The notes beneath the pieces were generated by a model that did no database searches, was not told the DNA's origin, and saw nothing but the letters and a program-made list of their open reading frames with translations. From contig NZ_CP016020.1 in the NCBI RefSeq assembly GCF_001889165.1, forward strand, positions 310,001 through 374,000: a stretch of 64,000 nucleotides of DNA, given 5' to 3'. This DNA comes from Bacillus weihaiensis (GTDB lineage Bacteria > Bacillota > Bacilli > Bacillales > Bacillaceae). Below, one piece after another: positions 55,577 through 64,000 of this stretch; position 1 is the stretch's first letter; each line of letters opens with the position of its first letter. The position numbers and the translations under genes are program-made.

Positions 55577-55720
55577 TGAGGAAACAATTATAAAGGCCAG
55601 ACCTCTAATTTGGCATTAGTAAGTTGGACGGATCGTTTCCAGCAACTAACTTATTGTCTATAAGAGAGTCAGGCTCTTTTTTTGAATATGTATGGAATGT
55701 GACTTGACAGGAGGACTATT
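55577..55720 (+). promoter_or_regulatory. Intergenic region with stem-forming sequence
   Basis: AGTAAGTTG pairs partly with CAACTAACTTATT, and an AGAG…CTCTTTTTTT run ends it, so a terminator or attenuator before the glycosyltransferase gene is likely. No known riboswitch was recognised. Confidence 0.4.
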
Positions 55721-56767
55721 ATGCGTGTTTTTATGTGGCCTAAAATCAATGCAACAAATCAATATAATAAGCTTCTATCAGATTCATTAGAAGCACAGGA
55801 TATAGAAGTACATAATTTTCCAAGATTAAATCTTGAAAATGTAAAGAAATTAAAAGGAGGGGATATCTTCCATATGCATTGGCTACATGGAACGTATCAA
55901 CATCAATTTTTCCCATTCTTTTTAATAAAAGTAGTAAAAATGTTCTTCTTTTTATTCTTACTAAAAGCAAAATCTGTAAAGATTGTTTGGACTTTACATA
56001 ATTTATATCCTCATAAATATAAGTTTAAGATGATGGAAAAACTGGTCAGGAAATGTGTTACATCAGTTTGTAATCATATCTTTGTAGCGAGTGATGCGAT
56101 ACGTGAAAGGGTTTTACAGGAATATAGTGTACCAAAGAACAAAATAACCATAATCCCTCATGGACATTATGTAGGTGTATATCAATCTCAAGGAATTAAT
56201 TTTAGAGAACGTTATGGAATTAATGATGAGGAATTTGTTTATTTATTTTTTGGCCAAATTAAACCTTATAAAGGTGTACCTAATTTAGTTAAATCCTTCC
56301 AAATCCTTGACGAAAAACTGAAAAACCAAAAGAAAATATCTGTTATCGTAGCCGGGAAGCCTTCTGATGGGGCTGAAGTACAAACTGAAAAGCTTCAAAA
56401 AGAAAATAATCCACATGTGCACTTAGATATAAGATTTATTCCTGATGAGGAACTCCATGATTTAATACAAGCATCAAATGCAGTTGTCCTTCCATTTGAA
56501 GAAATAACAACCTCTGGGTCAGCCATTCTAGCTTTATCTCTAAGGAAGATAGTAGTTGCTCCTCGTACTAGATTCTTAGTGGAATATCTAGGAGATGAGA
56601 CAGCGGTCTTATATAATAAAGATGAAAAAAATGGCCTAGCAAAGGCGATGGAAATTGCAATTCAGTCTGAAAGAAAATTCACTAAAGAAAACTTCGATAA
56701 GAAGATTGAACAGTTATCATGGGAAAAAATATCGCTACAGTTAAAAAAGATCTATAAAGATCTATAA
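55721..56767 (+). CDS. Glycosyltransferase, GT4-like
   Basis: 348-aa cytoplasmic GT-B glycosyltransferase. The N-terminal half has the conserved HMHWLHGTYQ segment, HNLYPHK (about 89-95) and IPHGHYVGVY. The C-terminal half shows FFGQIKPYKGVPNLVKSF and the nucleotide-sugar motif PFEEITTSGSAILAL (EX7E-like) typical of GT4. It probably adds a sugar to the repeat unit being built. AGGAGG precedes the ATG. It is followed after 30 bp by a flippase gene. Confidence 0.88.
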   Translation: MRVFMWPKINATNQYNKLLSDSLEAQDIEVHNFPRLNLENVKKLKGGDIFHMHWLHGTYQHQFFPFFLIKVVKMFFFLFLLKAKSVKIVWTLHNLYPHKYKFKMMEKLVRKCVTSVCNHIFVASDAIRERVLQEYSVPKNKITIIPHGHYVGVYQSQGINFRERYGINDEEFVYLFFGQIKPYKGVPNLVKSFQILDEKLKNQKKISVIVAGKPSDGAEVQTEKLQKENNPHVHLDIRFIPDEELHDLIQASNAVVLPFEEITTSGSAILALSLRKIVVAPRTRFLVEYLGDETAVLYNKDEKNGLAKAMEIAIQSERKFTKENFDKKIEQLSWEKISLQLKKIYKDL

Positions 56768-56797
56768 AAAGCCATATTAAGAAAGGTACTTAATAAA

Positions 56798-58225
56798 ATG
56801 TCTTTTTTCAAAAACTCACTATGGTCATTTATAAACGTTACAGGTATGCAAATGATAGCAATTTTAACAAATATCGTATTAGCTAGAATACTGTATCCTG
56901 AAATATTTGGTGTTTTAGGAATGGCTATGGTTTTCACTGGATTTGTAATTATTTTTCAAGAGGCGGGTTTGAGCTCTTACATCATATATGAAAAAAAACT
57001 GACCAAGTCTATTATAAGTACTAGCTTTTGGTTAAATATCATACTTTCAAGTCTGTTATTTTTATTAATGTATATTCTGGCTAAACCTATATCAATTTTT
57101 TATGAAACTCCAGAAGTAGCAGTAGTAATAAAATACATAGCAATAGGGCTATTTTTAGGGTCTTTTGGTATCACTAGTAAAGCCTTGCTTATGAAAGAGA
57201 AAAAGTTCTCTTATACAGCTAGTGTGGATTTAATAGCGGAGTTAGTAGCAAGTGTTTTTTCTATTCTTTTAGCGATAAAGGGCTATGAATTACTAGCAAT
57301 TTCAACAAGATTTATTATAAGACCAACATTACAATCCATTATCTATCTGGTTATCAAAGGAAAACAAGTGCTTGGTGGATTTTCTATCGATTCACTGAAG
57401 ATTATCTTTCCTTATAGCTGGAAAGTCCTTGGTACACAAACATTTAGTTATATAAATAATAATATTGATTATTTAATGATCGGTAAGTTACTCGGAAGCG
57501 TAAGTTTAGGATTTTATACTATTGCCTTTCAATGGTCAATACTTGCAAGGTTTTATATATCAGGTGCTCTTAGTAAAGTGGCATTTGCTGAAATAGCAAC
57601 TATACAAAATGATATTAGCAAAGTTCGTCATTTGTATTTATATTTACTTAAACAAGTATCTTTCCTGACACTTCCTATATGTATTGGATTGGTAGTAGTT
57701 AGTACAGAATTTATTACAGTCGTGTATGGAATGGAGTGGGAGAGATCTATACCAGTCTTGCAAATTCTGTTAATTTCGGGAGCAATTACATCCCTCGGTG
57801 CTCTAGGTGGTCCTGTAATTAGGGGATTGGGAAAACCTGAAATTGAAATGAAGCTAACTATGTTTTCCTTAGTGCTTTTTGTTATTTTTGTCTATATAGG
57901 TTCATTCTATGGATTAATAGGTATCGCTTTTGCTGAGTTAATAAGGGTATTAATTGTTGATTCAATCAAACTTAGAATTATAAAAAATATGATTGGAACT
58001 TCGTATAAGAGTATTTTTTATTCCTTTAGTAAGAACTTAATTAGTACAATTGTAATGAGTATTATTGTTGTATTTGTTGCTTCTTTATTAAATATTAACC
58101 CAATTGTTGATCTAGTCATATTGATTTTAATAGGTGTAACTATATACATACTCATGACTTTTTTAATTAATAGAGAAATGATGGATTGGGTGATAAAAAA
58201 AGCAAAATCAATATTAAAAAGATAA
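56798..58225 (+). CDS. Oligosaccharide flippase, Wzx/MOP family
   Basis: 475-aa membrane protein with about 12-14 hydrophobic segments, moving lipid-linked oligosaccharides across the membrane. It opens MSFFKNSLWSFINVTGMQMI, and contains ARILYPEIFGVLGMAMVFTG and FQWSILARFY regions characteristic of the polysaccharide-transporter branch. It ends the polysaccharide operon and has a terminator. No polymerase (Wzy), initiating transferase or chain-length kinase gene is present, so the pathway is incomplete in this window. Confidence 0.88.
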   Translation: MSFFKNSLWSFINVTGMQMIAILTNIVLARILYPEIFGVLGMAMVFTGFVIIFQEAGLSSYIIYEKKLTKSIISTSFWLNIILSSLLFLLMYILAKPISIFYETPEVAVVIKYIAIGLFLGSFGITSKALLMKEKKFSYTASVDLIAELVASVFSILLAIKGYELLAISTRFIIRPTLQSIIYLVIKGKQVLGGFSIDSLKIIFPYSWKVLGTQTFSYINNNIDYLMIGKLLGSVSLGFYTIAFQWSILARFYISGALSKVAFAEIATIQNDISKVRHLYLYLLKQVSFLTLPICIGLVVVSTEFITVVYGMEWERSIPVLQILLISGAITSLGALGGPVIRGLGKPEIEMKLTMFSLVLFVIFVYIGSFYGLIGIAFAELIRVLIVDSIKLRIIKNMIGTSYKSIFYSFSKNLISTIVMSIIVVFVASLLNINPIVDLVILILIGVTIYILMTFLINREMMDWVIKKAKSILKR

Positions 58226-58230
58226 AAAGT

Positions 58231-58277
58231 AAAAAAGCTTAAAGTCAAGTGTATACCATTGATTTTAGGCTTTTTTA
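58231..58277 (+). terminator. Terminator after the flippase gene
   Basis: AAAAAAGCTTAAAGTCAA (58231-58248) pairs with TTGATTTTAGGCTTTTTT (58259-58276) through some G-U pairs and ends in a T-run. Confidence 0.8.
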
Positions 58278-58423
58278 GGTACATTATAACAATTTCATAA
58301 AAACGCAAAATAAATGTCAAATATAATGAGAAATATGTTAGTATTTGTAATGTGCTGCAACATACTGCATAAAAAGTATGATTCATTTGTAATGTGTAGT
58401 TAATATTCTGGGAGGGATATATC
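58278..58423 (+). promoter_or_regulatory. Promoter/leader region of the giant PA14 gene
   Basis: It contains a TATAAT (58322-58327), a direct repeat ATTTGTAATGTG (58343 and 58386) and an inverted pair CATACT/AGTATG between them. GGAGGG at 58411-58416 is a strong ribosome-binding site whose correct spacing points to codon ATA at 58424. Confidence 0.5.
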
Positions 58424-61400
58424 ATAAGTAATAGGATATTATTATTATCGGTATTATTATTAGTATCTAGTTCTTTAGTATTAGAAGAGCCAAATAAGGT
58501 AAGTGGAGCGAGTGCGGAATATGTGCAGAAGATTGAAGAAGTGAATTATAATTGGGGGAAATCCAGTCCTTCTTCTAATATTCCAGTAGATAATTTTTCA
58601 GCAAAATTTGATCAATCGAGATCATTCTCACCTGGAGATTATTTTATTCAAACGCTTGCTGATGACAGTATTAGGGTCAAGGTTGATGGTCAATACAAAA
58701 TAAACAGATGGGATCATTCTAGTGGTGATATTGATCAAGCACTCTGGACTAATGTATCTTCTGGATATCATACAATTGAAACTACCTACTATGAGAACAC
58801 AGGAGATGCAGCAGTATTCTCACATGTTGTGCCATTTGGAGAATGGATAGGCTACTATTATTCAAACAAATGGGTATTAGGTAAGCCTGAGAGTGCGAAG
58901 GTTATCAAGCCTAGTAATGAGGCTGGCAGCCTGTCTGAAGATTTTGGTAGTGGTAGTCCGGTTCCTGGAAAGGTACCGACAGATAATTTCTCTACAAAGT
59001 ATGTAACGGCAAAGCGATTACCAGCAGGGGATTATGTCTTAAGAGCTAAAGCGGATGATGGAATTCGTGTTTATGTAGATGGAGAAATGGTGATTGATCG
59101 CTGGACAGAAAGTGGATTTAAGGAAGATGCAGTGAAAATCTCAATCAAGGACCAAGTGAATAAAGGTTCTGATAAAGATGTGCATTGGATTGAGGTAAGA
59201 TATTTAGAGGTAGGGAAAGACGCAAAGGTTGCATTTGATATCGAGCCATATCAAGAAATAATTGATACATCCGAATGGATTGGTGAAATCTATCCGAACA
59301 AAAACCTGACAGGAAATCCTGTGATTTTAGGTGGAAAAGGTGCACAGACGCCGTTAAAGGAATTGGATTTCAATTGGCGATCAGATAGTCCTCATCGTCT
59401 CTCACCTGCAGATAACTTTTCAGCTAGATTTACGAAAACAATTGATGTAACAGAAGAAAGCATGTATCAGATCCAAACGTGGGCTGATGATGGGTTTCGT
59501 GTCTTTGTAGATGGTGAAAAAGTCATTGATTCATGGAGAGATGGTAGTGCTAGATTAGAAGAAGCAAACCTTCCATTGAGTAAAGGGAAGCATAAAATAG
59601 TAGTAGAGTATTATGAAAGTATAAAAGATGCTTCACTGAAGGTGAAAATTAATAAAAAAGAAACATTTACGCAAAAAACGTTAAATGTAAGCTATAACTG
59701 GGGGAAAGGTAGTCCATCGGCTACAATTCCAACTGATTATTTTTCAGCCATCTTTGATCAATCAAGAACGCTAACAAGTGGAGATTATTTTATCCACGCA
59801 GTGGCGGATGATCGAGTAAAGGTAGCTGTTAATGGAAGCAATGTAATAGATCAATGGGAAAATTCCAGTGGTGAAATGGAAAAAGCCATTCTCCCTAATA
59901 TAAAAGCAGGTAGCTATGACATCAAAACCTACTTCTATGAGAACACAGGAGATGCAGCAGTATTCTCACATGTTGTGCCATTTGGAGAATGGATAGGCTA
60001 CTATTATTCAAACAAATGGGTATTAGGTAAGCCTGAGAGTGCGAAGGTTATCAAGCCTAGTAATGAGGCTGGCAGCCTGTCTCAAGATTTTGGTAGTGGT
60101 AGTCCGGTTCCTGGAAAGGTACCGACAGATAATTTCTCTACAAAGTATGTAACGGCAAAGCGATTACCAGCAGGGGATTATGTCTTAAGAGCTAAAGCGG
60201 ATGATGGAATTCGTGTTTATGTAGATGGAGAAATGGTGATTGATCGCTGGACAGAAAGTGGATTTAAGGAAGATGCAGTGAAAATCTCAATAAAGGACCA
60301 AGTGAATAAAGGTTCTGATAAAGATGTGCATTGGATTGAGGTAAGATATTTAGAGGTAGGGAAAGACGCAAAGGTTGCATTTGATATCGAGCCATATCAA
60401 GAAACAATTGATACATCCGAATGGATTGGTGAAATCTATCCGAACAAAAACCTGACAGGAAATCCTGTGATTTTAGGTGGAAAAGGTGCACAGACGCCGT
60501 TAAAGGAATTGGATTTCAATTGGCGATCAGATAGTCCTCATCGTCTCTCACCTGCAGATAACTTTTCAGCTAGATTTACGAAAACAATTGATGTAACAGA
60601 AGAAAGCATGTATCAGATCCAAACGTGGGCTGATGACGGGTTTCGTGTCTTTGTAGATGGTGAAAAAGTCATTGATTCATGGAGAGATGGTAGTGCTAGA
60701 TTAGAAGAAGCAAACCTTCCATTGAGTAAAGGGAAGCATAAAATAGTAGTAGAGTATTATGAAAGTATAAAAGATGCTTCACTGAAGGTGAAAATTAATA
60801 AAAAAGAAACATTTACGCAAAAAACGTTAAATGTAAGCTATAACTGGGGGAAAGGTAGTCCATCGGCTACAATTCCAACTGATTATTTTTCAGCCATCTT
60901 TGATCAATCAAGAACGCTAACAAGTGGAGATTATTTTATCCATGCAGTGGCGGATGATCGAGTAAAGGTAGCTGTTAATGGAAGCAATGTAATAGATCAA
61001 TGGGAAAATTCCAGTGGTGAAATGGAAAAAGCCATTCTCCCTAATATAAAAGCAGGTAGCTATGACATCAAAACCTACTTCTATGAGAACACAGGAGATG
61101 CAGCAGTATTCTCACATGTTGTGCCATTTGGAGAATGGATAGGCTACTATTATTCAAACAAATGGGTATTAGGTAAGCCTGAGAGTGCGAAGGTTATCAA
61201 GCCTAGTAATGAGGCTGGCAGCCTGTCTGAAGATTTTGGTAGTGGTAGTCCGGTTCCTGGAAAGGTACCGACAGATAATTTCTCTACAAAGTATGTAACG
61301 GCAAAGCGATTACCAGCAGGGGATTATGTCTTAAGAGCTAAAGCGGATGATGGTATCCGTGTTTATGTAGATGGAGAAATGGTGATTGATCGCTGGACAG

Positions 61401-64000
61401 ATGGTAATTATACAGAGGATGCAGTTAAGGTTACTATAAAGGATCAGCAAGATAATACCGCAAATAAAGATATTCACTGGATTGAAGTTCGATATTTGAA
61501 CAATACCGGTACAGCAAAGTTTGATTTTGTCATTGAGCCATATAAAGAAGTGTTAAATACGGATCAGTGGGTTGGGGAAATTTATCCGACTAAAAATCTG
61601 ACTGGGATACCTGTGATCTTAGGTGGAAATGGATCACAGACGCCAATTTATGACATTGATTTTAATTGGCAGTTAAACTCACCGCATGCTTTAATTCCAG
61701 CGGATAATTTTTCTGCAAGGTTTACAAAAACACTAAACCTATCAAAGGAAGGTACTTACAAGCTTAAAACTTCTTTTGACGATGGTGTTAGAGCATATGT
61801 AGATAACAAATTGGTTATAGACCAGTGGAAAGATGGAAGTGAACGTGTTGAAGAGACATATATTCCATTGCTTGCAGGGAAACATGTAATAGTCGTTGAG
61901 TACTATGATAGTGCGAAAGATGCACGTTTAAAAGTCGATGTGGAGAAATACTCTGACTCACTTCTATATTATGAAAAAGTCCAAAATGTAAGTTATAACT
62001 GGAAAGCTGGCTCTCCAAGTTCTATTATTCCATCGGATAATTTCACTGCTCTTTTTGACCAGTCAAGAGAATTTGATGCAGGGAATTATTTTATTCAAAC
62101 GTTAGCAGATGACACTGTAAGAGTTGAAGTGGATGGACAAGATAAGATCAATCAAAAAATTGATTCAAGTGGTTCAATTAGTAGAGCACTATGGACAAAT
62201 GTATCAAAAGGTTATCACTCTATTAAAACCCATTATTCAGAGAGTACTGGTGATGCTGCACTATACTCCCATGTCGTCCCTTTAAATGATTGGGTAGCGT
62301 ATTATTATCAGAATGAGTGGGTTTTAGGGAAACCAGAAGGCTCGAAGGTCCTTTCTTCTGGTAATAATGGAAGACTTTATGAAGATTTTGGTAGCGGTTC
62401 TCCTATCCCAAATATCATTTCTAATGATAATTTTTCAGCTAGATACGTAACAGCAAAACAACTACCAGCAGGTGATTATGTATTTAGGACAAAAGCAGAT
62501 GATGGGATAAGGGTATATGTTGACGGAGAAATGGTATTAGATAGATGGACTGAAAGTGGATTTAAAGATGACGATATTAAGGTCACAATTAAGGATAACT
62601 CGACCACTAAGGATATTCACTGGATTGAAGTAAGGTATCTTGAAAAAATAGGTGATAGTAAGATAGATTTTCAGATTCAGCCTTATTCAGAAGTTATTCA
62701 GACGGAAAACTGGGTTGGAGAAATCTACTCAAATAAAACACTAAGTGGAATTCCTGTTATATTAGGTGGCAATGGTACGTCAAATCAAATTACAAACTTA
62801 GATTTTTCATGGGGGTTAAATAGTCCACATAGATTAATCCCATCTGATAATTTCTCTGCTAGATTTACTAAACGTGTGAATTTGGGTGCAGGAACATATA
62901 TTTTAAAAACCACTGTAGATGATGGAGTCCGAATTTTTGTGAATGGAAACAAAGTAGTTGATTCATGGCAGAATGGTAGTGAAAGGTTACTAGAAACGAA
63001 TGTAATCTTAAATTCCGGAAAGCATGAAATTGTGGTAGAGTATTTTGAGAGCGAAAAGGATGCTACATTAAAATTTGAGTTAATTAATATAACCTCACAA
63101 AATGGTAAATTTGTATCTTCTATTAACCTACCACTTTATAGGTCGTTTGAAGAACTATCAAATTTTTATATCCATTTACCGTTCTATAATTCTTCATATA
63201 CTAGATTAGATGAGTTAGGCTATGGTGAACTTGTTTATATTCTTGAAGAAAAACAGTATGGAGCAAGAGTTCAAACTGTTGATGGTAACATAGGATGGGT
63301 TCATAAAGATTATTTGGAAAACAACCTAGGAGAGGACTATTGGTTAGTAAAAGAAGGACGTAACTTTAGAGACAATCCAGGTACAAGTGGAACAACAGTT
63401 ATTGGAAGTGTCTCTGCAGGCGAAAAAGTTAAATTGTTGGAGCATAAATCAGTTGGTGGTACGTATAGTGAATGGTACAGAATTGAAACTCAGTCAGGTC
63501 AAAGAGGTTGGATTTGGGGTGCAATAAGTACGGATGGTAATCAAGGCTATAACTTAATAAAGTATGAATTTGATCAAGTTGGTAAAACAGTGAATAAGCT
63601 GACTCCATTTACTCCTATAAATACTGTTTCAAATGTAACAGCCGATCAAATTAATAGATATATTGATTCAAAAACTAATGGTAAGCAAACAAGTATGACT
63701 GGTATGGGACAAGCATACATTGAAGCTCAAAAACAGAGTGGTTTAAATGCTATATACTTGTTAGCTCACTCAGGTTTAGAAACTGGCTGGGGTACATCTG
63801 GAATTGTGAAAGATAAGTATAATTATTATGGGATTGGAGCGATCGATTCAAAGCCTGCTGAAGGTGCCTATAACTACTCTACAAAAGAGGGTGGGATTAT
63901 TGCTGGAGCAATTTGGATCAGTAATAATTATGTTGTCAGAGCATGGGATAAGGATGATCGAATTCCATATTATCAACCAACTCTTGATAACATGAGAAAT
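58424..64000 (+). CDS. Giant secreted PA14-repeat glucosaminidase (partial, runs off the right edge)
   Basis: 1,859 codons, open to the window end with no stop. The N-terminus is a signal peptide (ILLLSVLLLVSSS…). Twelve PA14-type domains follow, recognised by ADDGxRVyVDGexxIdxW motifs (at 58657, 59050, 59483, 59803, 60196, 60629, 60949, 61342, 61776, 62107, 62493 and 62914). They are arranged as four triplets of three domain types. Two bacterial SH3 domains come next (about 63110-63540), then a glucosaminidase domain (HSGLETGWGTSG near 63770). No ATG/GTG/TTG lies between the upstream stop (58397) and codon 58520; the only position with correct spacing to GGAGGG is ATA at 58424. It is probably a cell-wall autolysin with glycan-binding arms. 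Confidence 0.85.
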   Translation, partial: MSNRILLLSVLLLVSSSLVLEEPNKVSGASAEYVQKIEEVNYNWGKSSPSSNIPVDNFSAKFDQSRSFSPGDYFIQTLADDSIRVKVDGQYKINRWDHSSGDIDQALWTNVSSGYHTIETTYYENTGDAAVFSHVVPFGEWIGYYYSNKWVLGKPESAKVIKPSNEAGSLSEDFGSGSPVPGKVPTDNFSTKYVTAKRLPAGDYVLRAKADDGIRVYVDGEMVIDRWTESGFKEDAVKISIKDQVNKGSDKDVHWIEVRYLEVGKDAKVAFDIEPYQEIIDTSEWIGEIYPNKNLTGNPVILGGKGAQTPLKELDFNWRSDSPHRLSPADNFSARFTKTIDVTEESMYQIQTWADDGFRVFVDGEKVIDSWRDGSARLEEANLPLSKGKHKIVVEYYESIKDASLKVKINKKETFTQKTLNVSYNWGKGSPSATIPTDYFSAIFDQSRTLTSGDYFIHAVADDRVKVAVNGSNVIDQWENSSGEMEKAILPNIKAGSYDIKTYFYENTGDAAVFSHVVPFGEWIGYYYSNKWVLGKPESAKVIKPSNEAGSLSQDFGSGSPVPGKVPTDNFSTKYVTAKRLPAGDYVLRAKADDGIRVYVDGEMVIDRWTESGFKEDAVKISIKDQVNKGSDKDVHWIEVRYLEVGKDAKVAFDIEPYQETIDTSEWIGEIYPNKNLTGNPVILGGKGAQTPLKELDFNWRSDSPHRLSPADNFSARFTKTIDVTEESMYQIQTWADDGFRVFVDGEKVIDSWRDGSARLEEANLPLSKGKHKIVVEYYESIKDASLKVKINKKETFTQKTLNVSYNWGKGSPSATIPTDYFSAIFDQSRTLTSGDYFIHAVADDRVKVAVNGSNVIDQWENSSGEMEKAILPNIKAGSYDIKTYFYENTGDAAVFSHVVPFGEWIGYYYSNKWVLGKPESAKVIKPSNEAGSLSEDFGSGSPVPGKVPTDNFSTKYVTAKRLPAGDYVLRAKADDGIRVYVDGEMVIDRWTDGNYTEDAVKVTIKDQQDNTANKDIHWIEVRYLNNTGTAKFDFVIEPYKEVLNTDQWVGEIYPTKNLTGIPVILGGNGSQTPIYDIDFNWQLNSPHALIPADNFSARFTKTLNLSKEGTYKLKTSFDDGVRAYVDNKLVIDQWKDGSERVEETYIPLLAGKHVIVVEYYDSAKDARLKVDVEKYSDSLLYYEKVQNVSYNWKAGSPSSIIPSDNFTALFDQSREFDAGNYFIQTLADDTVRVEVDGQDKINQKIDSSGSISRALWTNVSKGYHSIKTHYSESTGDAALYSHVVPLNDWVAYYYQNEWVLGKPEGSKVLSSGNNGRLYEDFGSGSPIPNIISNDNFSARYVTAKQLPAGDYVFRTKADDGIRVYVDGEMVLDRWTESGFKDDDIKVTIKDNSTTKDIHWIEVRYLEKIGDSKIDFQIQPYSEVIQTENWVGEIYSNKTLSGIPVILGGNGTSNQITNLDFSWGLNSPHRLIPSDNFSARFTKRVNLGAGTYILKTTVDDGVRIFVNGNKVVDSWQNGSERLLETNVILNSGKHEIVVEYFESEKDATLKFELINITSQNGKFVSSINLPLYRSFEELSNFYIHLPFYNSSYTRLDELGYGELVYILEEKQYGARVQTVDGNIGWVHKDYLENNLGEDYWLVKEGRNFRDNPGTSGTTVIGSVSAGEKVKLLEHKSVGGTYSEWYRIETQSGQRGWIWGAISTDGNQGYNLIKYEFDQVGKTVNKLTPFTPINTVSNVTADQINRYIDSKTNGKQTSMTGMGQAYIEAQKQSGLNAIYLLAHSGLETGWGTSGIVKDKYNYYGIGAIDSKPAEGAYNYSTKEGGIIAGAIWISNNYVVRAWDKDDRIPYYQPTLDNMRN
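58793..59938 (+). repeat. 1,146-bp coding repeat, copy 1
   Basis: First unit of a near-identical in-frame tandem duplication of 382 codons. It covers the end of one PA14 domain, two complete ones and most of the next. It differs from copy 2 (59939-61084) at only about five positions that I can see. Confidence 0.92.
59939..61084 (+). repeat. 1,146-bp coding repeat, copy 2
   Basis: Second unit, exactly 1,146 bp after copy 1. A third copy starts at 61085 but stays near-identical only to about 61398, then diverges. Visible differences include GTCTGAAG/GTCTCAAG, ATCAAGG/ATAAAGG and GATGATGG/GATGACGG. Confidence 0.92.
61085..61398 (+). repeat. Partial third copy of the 1,146-bp repeat
   Basis: It is near-identical to the start of copies 1 and 2, then diverges to an older, related version of the same triplet arrangement. 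The boundary at about 61398 probably marks where recombination ended. Confidence 0.85.

Noticed and set aside
59145-60491. Two identical minus-strand open frames in the PA14 region
   Set aside because: They are antisense shadows of the 1,146-bp coding repeat; their identity simply reflects the duplication.

Overview
The window looks like a chromosomal segment of a low-GC Bacillaceae bacterium. Ribosome-binding sites are strong AGGAGG-type sequences, and GTG and TTG starts are frequent. The gene content is typical of Bacillus relatives: SstT, BrnQ, XpaC/TelA, HisJ, a bacillolysin-type protease, the DUF1659/DUF2922/YvrJ trio, LytR-CpsA-Psr proteins and a CpsB/YwqE phosphatase. I see no rRNA, tRNA, CRISPR array, transposase or phage module. 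The species cannot be named from this sequence alone.

Layout. 1-1.6 kb: inositol-monophosphatase-family gene and a GntR/UTRA repressor on the minus strand, with two TGTCTAGACA palindromes that look like its operators. 2-6.5 kb: a small membrane protein, a SEC-C protein, the SstT symporter and a membrane-anchored protein. 6.9-10 kb: UDP-glucose dehydrogenase, an opposed operon of three tiny genes (DUF1659, DUF2922, YvrJ) and a PHP-type tyrosine phosphatase. 10.3-16.7 kb: a nickel/peptide-type ABC importer operon with both ATPases fused into one protein, ending in a MATE exporter. 16.8-19.5 kb: a zinc-ribbon/MORN protein, a TIM-barrel enzyme and an unknown protein. 20-23.2 kb: a secreted neutral protease divergent from a PlcR-like regulator, which is followed by a 41-codon exported peptide that looks like a PapR-type pheromone. 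23.3-32.2 kb: asparagine synthetase, an ABC-2 exporter, a two-component system and an SPFH-like/SH3 gene pair. 33-45.6 kb: a PAS-GGDEF-EAL protein, two divergent BrnQ carriers, a large SEC-C protein, xpaC-telA, hisJ and small membrane proteins. 45.7-64 kb: a secreted metalloprotease with Ig-like repeats, then a cell-surface polysaccharide region (two LCP ligases, an SGNH protein, GalE, a ManC-like enzyme, a glycosyltransferase and a Wzx-like flippase). It ends in a very large secreted protein with about 12 PA14 domains, two SH3 domains and a glucosaminidase domain, cut by the window edge.

The whole window is sprinkled with about 20 copies of short GC-rich palindromic repeats (cores such as GGTGCCTGTCACC, GGTGCCAGTCCCCC, GGTGCCTGGCCCCC), mostly just after stop codons. 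Inverted pairs form perfect terminator hairpins. One copy supplies a ribosome-binding site, and related sequence is embedded in frame in the fused ABC ATPase.

Most notable points: the PlcR/PapR-like quorum-sensing cassette beside the protease gene; the giant PA14 protein, with a near-identical 1,146-bp internal duplication and an apparent AUA start codon; and the repeat family with its varied roles.
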